In this document: positions 1-10,303 of the stretch, in pieces
Position numbering within the stretch: the stretch's first letter is position 1
Layout: every line of letters starts with the position of its first letter
Assembly (NCBI GenBank): GCA_949987705.1
Contig: OX465283.1
Coordinates: 134,628,101-134,692,100 of the forward strand
Direction: 5' to 3'
DNA from: Thereva unica
Lineage: Eukaryota > Arthropoda > Insecta > Diptera > Therevidae
DNA length: 64,000 bases
Made by a program: the position numbers and the translations under genes
Notes under the pieces: model-generated
What the model was told of the DNA's origin: nothing
Databases searched by the model: none
Seen by the model: only the letters and a program-made list of their open reading frames with translations

Positions 1-430
1 TTTATTCTTCTTTGAACGTCTATCGTTTCATTTTTGTCTTCGCTGGCTATAACCGCATGTAGTTAAATTGGCTTACCCGATCGAAGTTATATTCCCCCTG
101 GTGGTGTTTTGGTTTCTTCTTCGTTCCATCCTTGACTGAATCTTACTCTTGTTTGTATTTGTTTGCAGCCTGATATGTTTGGCTCCATCTTCTATTAATA
201 CTATCATTACAAACGAAAAAACTCAAAAAAGACTCCAAACGTGAGTGCCGTTTCCCAAATGGTGCCCCAACTAAGTACAAACCACTTCCAATGGTGCTTG
301 ACCTCTGTTGTAGAACGTTATGTACTTTACTGAAAATGCTATATGGTGCCCTATGAGGAAATTATCATAATTGCGTGAAGAGTCGCTGATATTTTTTCTC
401 ATCTAAACTAGTATTTTAAATTCGTAATAC
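1..430. other. AT-rich flank, nothing recognised
   Basis: No convincing reading frame, RNA gene or terminal repeat was seen in this opening stretch. It ends directly at the TTAA that flanks the first inverted-repeat element. Confidence 0.4.
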
Positions 431-1353
431 TTAAGGGGGTGTTACCGTCTAGAATGCCGATTTTAGGCTGTTTTTCAAAAAATTATTTTGGAGCTACAAG
501 GCATCATGCAATATTCTGGTTTTTTGCTTGTTGTTCCTTATTATTTGAAGAACAGAAACTCATATTTGTGTCAAACAAATTTATTTTCTAAGTATAAATT
601 TTCAGCGGTTAATGTGACCTTGTCACGCTGATTTTCACTGCTGGCCGATAAGAAATCTCGGGAACTAGTAATCTGAAGCAGAAATGTGTATGCAATTATT
701 AATCTGCAATAAATTCCGCGGATGCTAAACCACAGTTTTAGTCAAAATGTTGATTAGAAACAAAATGGCGGCCATACGAAAAAAAATTGTCCATTTTTGC
801 CACATTTTTTTACCTTTAGAGTGCTTGAAAAAATATTTAACAAAATTTTTTTTATGAAAATTTTGGTTTAGCATCCAATGAAAACTATCTAGAACATTTT
901 CCCCAAATTTCAAGTCGATACCTCTCATAGTTGCTGAGAAAAGTTATCGGCCAGTTCAAAAAATGTGGTTTCGAGAAAAACGCGTTTAAAGTTTCGACAT
1001 GACTTTTTATCATTTTCGGAAGTTTTCAGCGATACCAGTAATCCCTCTTCTTCTTCGAAAAACTGTTGACGAGTCATTTGGTCCTGCTGGCTACGCTGTA
1101 CACCTCCGTTTTTTGCTACTGTTAAAATGACCTGGAATCGACTATTTGCGATTAAACCCAACCACGCAGTCGCGCGCAGAAAGTCAGTTTTCGGCGAGCT
1201 GAGATTACTTCAATTAACATGCAAAAAAGTGGGTACTGAGTTTGCGGATTGAAAAACGACTTTGGGGGGTGATAGTATATAGTATAAGGTACAATAAAAC
1301 GCAAAAAAAAATTCGTGTTTTTTTCAAACTTCTAAACGGTAACACCCCCTTAA
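431..1353. mobile_element. TTAA-flanked inverted-repeat element (copy 1)
   Basis: Seen: TTAA at 431-434 and 1350-1353 bracket a 915-bp body. The body begins GGGGGTGTTACCGTCTAGAA, and the reverse complement of its other end is the same 20 bases with one change. There is no credible reading frame inside, so it is non-autonomous. A 13-bp internal inverted repeat (720-732 and 864-876) makes a second stem. Known: a TTAA target duplication is the hallmark of piggyBac-type transposition. Inferred: it belongs to the same family as the element at 56.37-57.68 kb. Both inner ends read TTTAGAA then TTTGAAAAAA, and both contain a near-identical AAAACGCGTTTA block (near 976 and 56873). Confidence 0.75.
720..876. 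repeat. internal hairpin of TTAA copy 1
   Basis: GGATGCTAAACCA at 720-732 is the exact reverse complement of 864-876, with an AT-rich spacer of about 130 bp. The hairpin is wholly inside the 431-1353 element. Confidence 0.6.
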
Positions 1354-2583
1354 ACAGGCTTTTGATTTTATTTTCATATTAAATAGGGCAGGAAATTTCA
1401 GGGTAAACTAAGTTAAATAAAGAAGTAATAGTACAATTAAAAAAGGCCAAAAATGAAGAATAGTTTTTGTCTGTATACAGCAAGATTATTAAAATATCCT
1501 GTTTTGGGTATCATTTCAAATGCCTTGTTTTACTTTTTTTATAAACAACTAAAGGTTTTTTACCGCGTCGTTCGAACTTAAAATGTGAATAACTCCTATT
1601 TTCAGATTGGGGCAACTTAAAAATCAATCTCTTCGTAATAACGTTGTCAATAAATCCTCGTTGTTATCAAGTCTATGAAGTATGTACATAACCTACAAAA
1701 TAGAAAAAAACGAGAAAAACCCAATCTTTAACTAACTAAACTTTCAGAAAATATATTCAAAATATTGAAGCCTTGCATTTGTTATTTAAAATTTGAAATG
1801 CCCGCCATTTTTTATGCCATTAAGTCCAAAATGAAAAGTTTTTCCAAAATGTAGATCCAAAATGTACATACATAGATGTAGACGCCACCGTTCGAATGCA
1901 ATTAAAAATATTTTTTGTTATTAATTTAATTTTGGTTACTTTTTTTACAATTGTTTATAACTCAAATATCAACAATTGCATTTTTTTCGGCCATTTTGAA
2001 AAAAAAATCTAATTTTTTTATCAGACATGGTAGAAAATTTCGTAACCTTTAGTTTAAAAAAAAGAAAGTTAATTTTCGTTAAGATAAACTCGAGATATAC
2101 ATACAACTTTTTGTGTTTTAGCCAATTGTTAAGTAACAAATGTATATTTGGAGCTAAAATTTGGACTGTCCCATCTTACCTATTCATTTTTATAGAAACT
2201 TATTTACAAGCATTAAAGTGAAAGTATTGTTAATTGAACTTAAATGTGATTTGTTTTTGTTTTTTGATAAAGGTTAGTTGCAAAATGCAATAACTTCCTT
2301 GTTTTTGAAAATTCTAGTTCTTTTGTATGATAATAAAAATTACCCAATAAAATGATTTTACCTTTAAATGGATTACTCAATATTATATTTTTAGAGAGAT
2401 ATTTTGCATCCCTAAACACTTTACCATTTAGAAATAAAACGTTAGAATGTTTAGTTATCCATAAGTGCTCTATCATAACTTACCTTCCCAAGTGTTTAAT
2501 TGGCGAATAAGTGTTTTATTTTGAAACATTTGTGCTTAGGTCAGAAATTTTCGGTAAACACCGTTTTATTTCTGTTAAACGCT
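1354..2583. other. AT-rich DNA without a recognisable gene
   Basis: Long A and T runs, with short frames of under 80 codons that lack any domain signature. Nothing supportable was seen. Confidence 0.4.
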
Positions 2584-2753
2584 TTAAGGAGAGGTCCAAC
2601 CCAAATGGCTAAAATCTTCAATTTTTCATCGAATTGCATGATTTTCAGATATATTGTGTATCTTAATTGGCTTTGACAGAAAATGTGTGCTAAAAACCCT
2701 CTACACAATTTCCCTCACCCTTTTTTGGATGAAGGAGTGAAAATTATGCCCGT

Positions 2754-3074
2754 AGGTGGATTAATTTTTCTCGGCCGATTTTTATCCGATTGACGTGAAA
2801 TTTCATCTTTAAACAATAATGAAAGTTTCTGTAAAACAGATTTTTGAATTTTTATTTTGTTACGAAGTTATGCTAGTTAGAATAAAGACGTGCAAGAAAA
2901 ACGTCATTTTGAGGCTATTTTCGAGTGTTTTTCACTTTTAAAGCAATATAACTTTTTTTTAAAGAACGTTATCAAAAATCTGTTTTACACAAACCTGTAT
3001 TATTGTTTGAAGAGGGTGTGTACCAAATTACAGGCAATTCGGCTGAAAATTGACTGAGTAAAATTAATCCACCT
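2754..3074. repeat. imperfect inverted repeat inside TTAA copy 2
   Basis: About 92-101 bp arms (2754-2845 against 2974-3074). The left arm starts AGGTGGATTAATTTT, and the right arm ends with its complement, AATTAATCCACCT. The arms have diverged by roughly a third. The spacer is AT-rich. Confidence 0.55.
3060..3074 (+). repeat. left target-site duplication of the RTE
   Basis: AAAATTAATCCACCT, identical to 6267-6281. It defines the LINE insertion at 3075-6266. Confidence 0.9.
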
Positions 3075-6000
3075 GGGGGGCAAAATCGTACCGTCACCTC
3101 CTCGCTGGTGCCTCCTGGATAACCAACCGACGACGGACGTACCCAGTGCCCGGGGGTATAGCTGGGCCACCCTATCCGATGGGGTATAATTCACGGATCC
3201 GGTCCTCCTGGTAGTGGGGTTGGGCGTTGGGCTAACTACCGGACCCTGTAAAAACACATCAGTTAAGGAACCCGATGCAAAGCCTCGGAACGGACGGAAA
3301 AAACGGCAACGACTACGGCAACAGCACCTGGAAATGATTTTTGGAACATGGAACACGCGAAGTATGTACCGAACTGCATCAGTTAAGTCACTACTAGACG
3401 AAGTTGGCAGATATAAAATCAAATTACTCGCGTTACAAGAGATCAGATGGATAGGAAACGGGACAATGGACCTTGGCAACTACAGGATATTCTACAGCTG
3501 CGGAAGGGAACACCACTTAGGAGTAGGCTTCGTAATACACAAGTCAATCATAGATAATGTCATAGAGTTCAAACCAATCAGTGAACGTCTATGTTCAATA
3601 CGACTCCGAACGAAATTCTTCACCCTCACAATCATAAATGTACATGCGGAGACGGAGGAGAAAGCGGATACGATAAAGGACACTTTCTACTACAAGCTTG
3701 AACACGCATATGACACGGCCCCTTCCAATGACATCAAGATGGTGATAGGAGACCTCAACGCCAAAATTGGAAGAGAGAACTGGTACAGACCAACCATTGG
3801 AAAAGAAAGTCTCCACGAAACATCAAATGATAACGGACAACGTGTTATCGATTTTGCAATGGGCAAAAATATGATCGTCAGCTCAACATATTTTCCAAGA
3901 AAGGACATTCACAAATACACATGGCAATCTCCCAGCGAAAGGTACTGCAATCAAATAGACCATATACTTATAGACAGAAGGGCAGCTTCCAGTATCCTTC
4001 AAGTAAGATCCTACAGAGGTGCGAATTGTGAATCGGACCACTTCCTAGTTAAAGCTAGATTCAGATGTCGGCTGTCCACTCAAGAACAAAGAAGCAACAA
4101 AGTAAAGAAATTCGACGTTGACCGCCTCCAGGAACAGACCGTATTGGAGAGATACCAGGCAACGTTAGCAGAGAGGATAGGTCCAAGCCTAAACATAAAT
4201 AATGAAGACACAATTGAGGGAAAATGGACAAGACTGAGGATGATACTGACAGATGTCACAAAGGAAACTGTAGGCTACAAACGCACTGCCAGAGTCAATG
4301 ATTGGTACGACGAGGAATGTAAAACAGCTATAGAGGCCAGAAATAGAAATAGGAAAATTTACATAGAGAGACCGACGAGGAGCAAGAAACTGAAATATGA
4401 GGAAACAAGAAGAACCGCAAAAAACATCTGCAGGAAGAAGAAAAGGCAATTCCTCAACAATTACATCCTGAGAGCAGAGGAAAACTTTGCCCGAAACAAA
4501 ACCAGGGAAGCATACAAGGAAGTAAACTTCTTCAAGAAAGGCTTCAAACCCTCCTCCGGTATATGTAGAACGAAAGAAGGCACTATAGTTACAGGCAGCG
4601 AAGATGTAAAGGAAAGATGGAAGGAATTTTTTAGCGAGCTGCTGAACGCAAACGAGAGCATCCGACACGTACCAGAACCCCGTCCACAACATAACGTTGA
4701 CACCAGAGAAACAAACGAACCCACTCTGGAGGAAGTACAAAGTGCCATCCGACTCTTAAGAAATAACAAATCTCCAGGAATCGATAACATCCCAGCAGAG
4801 CTGATCAAGCAAGGAGGCGAACCGCTTTCAGCAGCTATACATGAATTACTATGCTGCATATGGAGGAACGAAAAAATGCCTGAAGATTGGGAGAAAAGCA
4901 TTATCTGCCCAATACACAAGAAAGGAGATAGATTCAACTGTGCAAATTACAGAGGCATATCTCTTTTAAGCACAGTGTATAAAATAATGACCAATATAAT
5001 TAAGGCCAGACTGGAACCTTATGCAGAAGCCGTAATAAGTGAATACCAAGCTGGATTCAGAAGAAATAGGTCAACGATGGATCAACTTTTTTCAATAAGG
5101 CAAATCCTCCGAAAATGCTGGGAATACAACATCGACGTGTATCAACTTTTCATCGACTTTAAACAAGCATACGATAGCATCGACAGGGAAAAAATGTATG
5201 CGACAATGCTGGACCTAAACATACCCCTAAAGATAGTGAAACTGACTAAAATGACAATGGAAAATACAAGGTGTGCAGTCAGAATACAAGGAGAATTGAC
5301 GGAGTCCTTCCCAGTCAAGCAAGGCTTAAAGCAGGGCGATGGGCTGGCACCCATGCTATTTAATCTCTGCCTTGAAGGAGTAATTCGCAAAGTAAACATT
5401 GATGCGAACGCAACCCTGCTTAACAAATCAAAACAGTTGGCAGGATATGCCGACGACATAAGCTGCCTTGCCAGATCACTGTCATACCTTAGAGAAGTAT
5501 TCACAGAATTAGAAGATGGAGCTAAACATATAGGGCTGCAAATAAATGCAGACAAGAGCAAGATTCTAATTCAGTCAAGGGTGGAAAGAAGAAGAAGAAA
5601 CCACAACACCACCTGGGGGGAATATAACTTCGAACGGGTAAGCCAATTTAACTACCTGGGGTCCACAGTCAGTGAAGACAACGATGAAACGATAGACGTA
5701 CAAAGAAGAATAAACGCCGCAAACAGAACATACTTCTCACTACTGCCAGTAATGAAATCCAGAGACATCCACAGAAAAACAAAAATAAGAGTCTACAAAA
5801 CCATCATACGTACAGTAGCTACGTATGGTTGTGAAGCATGGAGTATCTCCCAAAAATCCGCCGACAAGTTGGACATATTTGAGAGGAAGGTTCTCCGAAG
5901 GATATACGGCCCAATTAATGAAGACAATGCATGGAGAATACGCTACAATCACGAATTGTACGACTTATACAAAGAATGTAAACTTTCGACCCATGCCAAA

Positions 6001-6266
6001 CTACTGCGTTTACGTTGGGCCGGTCATGTCCAAAGAATGGATGACTCAAGGATACCAAAAAAATCCCTGTATCTACTACCAGATGGCAAAAGACCAGTTG
6101 GCAAACCACGGTCAAGATGGGAAGATAATGTTAAGACCGATGCAGCGAAACTGCTCAACACGAGAAACTGGAGACAAGCTGCGGAGCAGAGAGACGTCTG
6201 GAGGAAGAAGCTGAAGGAGGCCAAGGCTCGAATTGGGCCGTAGAGCCATCGAAGAAGAAGAAGAAG
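3075..6266 (+). mobile_element. full-length RTE-clade LINE
   Basis: A 3192-bp element between perfect 15-bp target duplications, with a short 5' leader (about 139 bp), one long reading frame, a 23-bp 3' UTR that contains the start of the tail, and a (GAA)n tail. This architecture (single ORF, very short 3' UTR, simple-repeat tail) is typical of RTE-clade LINEs. The perfect duplication and uninterrupted frame suggest a young insertion. It is a different family from the RTE pieces at 24 kb and 49 kb. Confidence 0.92.
3214..6243 (+). CDS. RTE endonuclease-reverse transcriptase, 1009 aa, intact
   Basis: Self-mobilising polyprotein that would nick target DNA and reverse-transcribe its own RNA there. 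Domains in order: a basic N-terminal region; an AP-type endonuclease from about residue 40 (FGTWNTRSM, the glutamate in LQEIRW, IGDLNAKIG near 178, IDHILIDRR, and ESDHF near 273); a linker; reverse transcriptase from about 510 to 800 with motif A FIDFKQAYDS near 644, motif B LKQGDGLAPMLFN near 703 and the catalytic GYADD near 744; then the RTE C-terminus (YLGSTV, TYGCEAW, RLRWAGHVQRMDD, GKPRSRWED). There is no RNase H. All catalytic residues are present and there is no frameshift or stop across 3030 nt. The start used is the first ATG in frame, 139 bp into the element. Known: such ORFs are often mis-annotated as craniofacial development protein 2. Confidence 0.95.
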   Translation: MGLGVGLTTGPCKNTSVKEPDAKPRNGRKKRQRLRQQHLEMIFGTWNTRSMYRTASVKSLLDEVGRYKIKLLALQEIRWIGNGTMDLGNYRIFYSCGREHHLGVGFVIHKSIIDNVIEFKPISERLCSIRLRTKFFTLTIINVHAETEEKADTIKDTFYYKLEHAYDTAPSNDIKMVIGDLNAKIGRENWYRPTIGKESLHETSNDNGQRVIDFAMGKNMIVSSTYFPRKDIHKYTWQSPSERYCNQIDHILIDRRAASSILQVRSYRGANCESDHFLVKARFRCRLSTQEQRSNKVKKFDVDRLQEQTVLERYQATLAERIGPSLNINNEDTIEGKWTRLRMILTDVTKETVGYKRTARVNDWYDEECKTAIEARNRNRKIYIERPTRSKKLKYEETRRTAKNICRKKKRQFLNNYILRAEENFARNKTREAYKEVNFFKKGFKPSSGICRTKEGTIVTGSEDVKERWKEFFSELLNANESIRHVPEPRPQHNVDTRETNEPTLEEVQSAIRLLRNNKSPGIDNIPAELIKQGGEPLSAAIHELLCCIWRNEKMPEDWEKSIICPIHKKGDRFNCANYRGISLLSTVYKIMTNIIKARLEPYAEAVISEYQAGFRRNRSTMDQLFSIRQILRKCWEYNIDVYQLFIDFKQAYDSIDREKMYATMLDLNIPLKIVKLTKMTMENTRCAVRIQGELTESFPVKQGLKQGDGLAPMLFNLCLEGVIRKVNIDANATLLNKSKQLAGYADDISCLARSLSYLREVFTELEDGAKHIGLQINADKSKILIQSRVERRRRNHNTTWGEYNFERVSQFNYLGSTVSEDNDETIDVQRRINAANRTYFSLLPVMKSRDIHRKTKIRVYKTIIRTVATYGCEAWSISQKSADKLDIFERKVLRRIYGPINEDNAWRIRYNHELYDLYKECKLSTHAKLLRLRWAGHVQRMDDSRIPKKSLYLLPDGKRPVGKPRSRWEDNVKTDAAKLLNTRNWRQAAEQRDVWRKKLKEAKARIGP

Positions 6267-6281
6267 AAAATTAATCCACCT
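6267..6281 (+). repeat. right target-site duplication of the RTE
   Basis: AAAATTAATCCACCT directly after the (GAA)n tail, identical to 3060-3074. Confidence 0.9.
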
Positions 6282-6489
6282 ACTAGAAAACATGACAAAT
6301 GACATTTCGAGATAATGGCGATCAAAGAAAAGCAACGTTTGTTTCATTTTTTTCGAGTTTATTTGCATTCTAATCAAAGTTTAAATACTAATTTTTCACT
6401 TCAATAGAAGAATCATAGTATCTGAAAACCCAATAAAAAAAGTTGTTTTTTCTCATTTTTCATCATTTTTGGGTTGGACCTCCCCTTAA

Positions 6490-8040
6490 TTGTTTAAGAA
6501 TAAAACACACGCATTAATCGCGTGCTAAATATTTGGATTTGCATTGAATAGATTTCATAAAATCCGAAATCCTTTCATGACGGCGGCCGTACCCATTACA
6601 AGTTTTTGGAGTTTTAATGGTAAATCCATCATTGCTTTGGTCTGCTCTGATCATTGAGTGCTTACAGGCGTCTGTTTTCTTAAACGATCTAAACATTTGT
6701 TGGCGAATCACAATAAACTATTCTCACGAGGCACACACACAACACAAATAAATTCAAGAAAATTTTTCTTTGGTTGTTGAGTGGGAAACATTTCTACACT
6801 CTCCTTAAGCTCTTGGCATTGCACTAAGTAAATAGAGCCTTAAATTGTTCCTTAAAAAATGCGTAAGAAAGTTCAAATCACGTGATGTTACATTATAATA
6901 TTTATGGGATTTAATTTTGTGTTAACCTTTGGAAGTTTTTAGATGTCTCTTTTTTTCCTTCTCATTAATATTTTCCACTCAAAACTGAAATTAAAGATGA
7001 AGATAAAGCTATTTTCGAATATTGGCAAAGCTGAAGCGTTCCAGGTTTACATCCTGTTATCATAGTAAATACATGTAATAATATTTTCTGTTTGCCTTTA
7101 TCCCACCAGCTTGCCTGAGGCTTATACATTTTAACTATGTTCACCTAGTAAACTCCTTAAGATCCAATTTTCCTCGTTTTCCAGCTTACCTTTAATATTA
7201 CCAATACACCTTTTCCATGCATCAAAATTATACCCAACTCCCAACTCTCAATTTTCAAAGGAAATATTTTGACGAAAATTGGAAAATTAGTCTAATTTGC
7301 AACTATAAAAGAAAACAACTTTCCCGCGATTCGCTATTATTGGATAACGAACTGATTTGATAATATCATGATTCAGGCTGATTATTTTTACCTTCGGGTG
7401 TATGTAGAGCAACTAAAAAAATTTCCGTAACACTTGGCTGATCTTCTATACATCTTTGGGCATATGAACGAGTATAAACTTAACCTAAATTAATTCATGG
7501 TGAACTTCTCGCAACAAGGCGTTGCATGATGATAAAAACACATTGGTGGAGGGGAACAGATCGGTGTTCCTTTTTTGTTTTTATTTCTGTTTTGATAGAT
7601 TATAGCGAGAATAATTTGTATTAAGGTGGAAAGTGTTGAAACACTGATGATTGTAAAACTGATTGCAGTAAAAATGCGAAGATCCTAAAAATGATGATTA
7701 TTAAAAATGAAAATTAAGAAGAAGGGAACGAAATTCTACCACAAGATATTAATAGTATCATAGATGAAATTATTTTAGATCATGATAACCAAAATTCTCA
7801 AAGTAAACCCGATACGACAGTACAGAACAATTTTATAATCAAAGGCCTTCACAGGAGACTCAAAGTGTCTGGACCTCAAATCACTTATAGTGGATTTCAG
7901 TTGATAATAAATAGACGTACCTAAGAACTGTCCAAGAAAAAAACACTATGATTCTTTTTAACTATGATTTACAAGGCCATTCTAAAACCCCACGATTATG
8001 CCAAATTAAGGAAACCCTCACATATATATGTATGATAGAA
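6490..8040. other. AT-rich DNA, nothing recognised
   Basis: No reading frame of note, no RNA gene and no clear terminal repeats were seen. The stretch from about 7700 may be the upstream part of the LINE scrap that follows, but I see no motif that proves it. Confidence 0.35.
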
Positions 8041-8330
8041 AAAGCCAGAGAAGGCATCCACTAATGTGAGCTCATATAGACCAATCAGTCTCCTTCCAAC
8101 AATCTCAAAAGTATTTAAAAAAATCATTCTAGACAGATTGAAGCCAATACTAGAGGTAAACAGCATAATCTCAGAACATCAATTCGGATTCGAAAAGCAA
8201 CATTCTACTATAGAGTAAGTCGCCAAACAAGCATATTGATGCTTTGGATCCCGCATAGCTACAATCTACAATTCCTACATTCGTCCCCGCCCACCTTAGC
8301 ATTGCATAATAAGATCTACAGTAAAAAGCC
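8041..8330 (+). pseudogene. jockey-group LINE reverse transcriptase scrap
   Basis: Plus-strand translation shows a stretch with SSYRPISLLPTISKVF, then a ...RLKPILE...IISEHQFGF block. This is the conserved start of a jockey-group reverse transcriptase (YRPISLLP...KVFEKII...HQFGF). The frame runs into stops after about 55 codons. It seems to be joined to a later part of the protein (AKQAY then IYNSYIRPR, which normally lies past the catalytic motifs), so the middle of the polymerase, including the YADD box, is deleted. Confidence 0.7.
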
Positions 8331-9137
8331 GGAAGTGCTTCAGTGCAAATTTCATGATTTTGAGTTTATTGCTTTTTTGTATTCAGTATTTTATTCTTAA
8401 TCATTGCTATAATTCTTGTTTTAAACTGAGTTGTCGGACCGGCAATAGTGCTTATGTACACAATTCTGTATATAAAAAAATCTTTAAAAACGAACACATA
8501 TTTTGGACTAATTCACTAATCACTACTAGCTGTGTACTGTAGAGATGCAAAACCGCGCCAGCAAACTCATTGGTGATAGCACTGTTTGTGCTTTGTCGTG
8601 AGAATCCTAGGCAGCGTTACCGTTCTACTACATATGTACATATGTACCTTTTTAGAAAAAAATGATAATCTACTACACTACTACATCAAGTTATCATGCT
8701 ACTACCTTTTTTCGATAATTCTAATTTTATTTTATTTATGTCTAAATCGATCGCAGCGTTGGTATAAAGTACAACAGGAAAGGTCCTCGTTCCTCGAAAC
8801 CCGTGTACGTGAGCGTGGAGAAATCTGGGGACCAACCCAAATAACAGAATAACTACTAAAACATCGTTTGATAATATCACGATCTGTTAGTTTTAATGAA
8901 GCGATTTTGTGTATATTATCATTCTCCATTAATAAGCGTCATCTTACTGTCGTACATTTGGCGGTATAGTTGTTTTCAAACCTCGTGACATCTGGCGCAT
9001 ATTGGGGAAAAAATTTCTTTAAAATGCTCAAAAGCTTAAGATAATTTCTCTTCCTCTCTAATTGAGAAGTAAAGCTCTGTAAATGAAGGCCAAAGGCGCA
9101 CGCTAAAGAATTATCACCAATTCACATATAATTTCTG
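8331..9137. other. no gene recognised
   Basis: AT-rich, with a small alternating CATATGTACATATGT stretch near 8632 of a kind common in fly genomes. No domain-bearing frame was seen. Confidence 0.35.
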
Positions 9138-9294
9138 ACACTGTAACGAACCATGTTTCGTTACAAAGAATTTCACTCCACGAACATAAAAAAATATTTA
9201 CTCAGTAGGCGGGGAAATTCCCTTAAGCAAGATTTAGGAAAATAAAATATTCACCCAGCAGGCTGGGCGATTATCCTTTGACAGTTCACTTCGG

Positions 9295-9331
9295 TATAAA
9301 ATAAACCGCTTCACCAGGCCAAAATTCAGTC
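9295..9331 (+). promoter_or_regulatory. LTR core promoter (TATA plus initiator)
   Basis: TATAAAATAA at 9295-9304 and the initiator TCAGTC at 9326-9331 place the A of the initiator about 33 bp after the TATA start, the canonical spacing. This predicts an LTR transcription start near 9328. Confidence 0.6.
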
Positions 9332-9374
9332 TTTAATCAGACTCGTTCCAGAGAGGTCACCCTCTCTGGTCCTA

Positions 9375-9592
9375 GACCGTGTCGTGGTGTACGATCCGAC
9401 ACGGTCATACTTTTACCAGAGGAATATTACCGAGGCCTTGTCGTGGTGTATGATCCGACTAGACGCCGAAGTAATTATTCCTACCCGACTTTACCAGAGG
9501 AATATTACCGAGGCCTTGTCGTGGTGTACGATCCGACTATGTGCCGAAGTAACTATTCCTATACCGTGTCGTGGTGTACGATCCGACACGGG
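9375..9592 (+). repeat. four hairpin-forming repeats inside the LTR
   Basis: The core GTCGTGGTGTACGATCCGAC occurs near 9381, 9440 (one change), 9518 and 9568. Each core can fold (GTCG...CGAC). The first (9375-9406) has a perfect 10-bp stem GACCGTGTCG and the fourth a nearly as long one. Copies two and three sit in a 78-bp tandem duplication that also carries the block TTTACCAGAGGAATATTACC. Confidence 0.8.
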
Positions 9593-9842
9593 GAGACTAC
9601 GGACATAACAACAACCGACCGCATACCGAACCCATATACCGACACACACACTTCCTGCTAAACCACTGACCCCGCTTACATACATGTAGAGTAGAGTAGT
9701 GAGTAGGTAATGGCTTAGTAATAATATGTAGGAAACTTGGATGTTAGAGGCATACCATAGTTAGTTACTCAAACATAATAACCTGTAAACAATGTATACT
9801 TAGACATAAGAGACCTGAATTGTTAGTATATAAGAACTTTTG

Positions 9843-9852
9843 AATAAATAAA
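9843..9852 (+). terminator. LTR polyadenylation signals
   Basis: Two overlapping AATAAA hexamers followed by T/GT-rich sequence. They would mark the R/U5 boundary shortly downstream. Confidence 0.5.
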
Positions 9853-9975
9853 GAAATTTTATTTTGTAATAAGGTGTTTGTTCTCACACGACCTTGGACA
9901 ACTCGAGAGATCCCGGCAACCCTCCCTTAAAAAAGGAGGTTAGAGAACGACCCGAACGAAACACAATTACAACAC

Positions 9976-10303
9976 CATGTGGGATATATTACGACGACTC
10001 TGTTTTTTTATAAGAGCTTCTGTACATCCCACAGTGACTTAAAAAAACTCAACCCGAAAACGAAAATTATGCTTTCCAATTTGAATAATTGGTAGAAATT
10101 TGGTAGAACAGAACCGCAAATAAAATAATTTTTAACAAGAATAAACTCACTTTTTCAAGAAACAGAAAACAATGTTTGTGTAACTTGCACATCTTCAATT
10201 TTACTCTTTATCTTTTATTCTTTTTATCTTTGCTTAAGTTTGTGATCCATTGTATATTTAAACTAGTTGGGATGTGGGTTCGACCCTTTTGGTCCACACG
10301 ATC
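9976..10303. other. no gene recognised
   Basis: A spacer between the solo LTR and the next element. Nothing supportable was seen. Confidence 0.35.

Larger units (their letters stand above)
2584..6489. mobile_element. TTAA-flanked inverted-repeat element (copy 2), host of an RTE
   Basis: TTAA at 2584-2587 and 6486-6489 flanks termini GGAGAGGTCCAACCCAAA and, on the opposite strand at the right end, GGGGAGGTCCAACCCAAA (one mismatch in 18). Without the inserted RTE the element would be about 700 bp. Inside the left half, arms at about 2754-2845 and 2974-3074 form an imperfect inverted repeat, so the parent was a fold-back-rich, non-coding element. The RTE landed at the outer end of the right arm. 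Confidence 0.75.
9142..9971 (+). mobile_element. solo LTR of an LTR retrotransposon
   Basis: An 830-bp unit starting TGTAACGA and ending ATTACA, flanked by the 4-bp duplication ACAC (9138-9141 and 9972-9975). No internal coding region is adjacent, so it is a solo LTR left by LTR-LTR recombination. It contains a TATA box at 9295, an arthropod-type initiator at 9326-9331, overlapping AATAAA signals at 9843-9852, and a run of hairpin repeats in the predicted R region. The first 24 bases are themselves a hairpin (TGTAACGA ... TCGTTACA). A 4-bp duplication fits Ty3/gypsy-type integrases, but the superfamily is inferred only. Confidence 0.75.

Noticed and set aside
3000..3479. 159-codon minus-strand frame at the RTE 5' end
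   Set aside because: It crosses the RTE insertion boundary and target duplication, and shows low-complexity Ser/Arg composition without a domain.
3492..6377. Many antisense and shifted frames across the RTE, some of 120-180 codons
   Set aside because: They overlap the intact 1009-residue RTE frame and have no motif of their own. They are shadows of its codon use.
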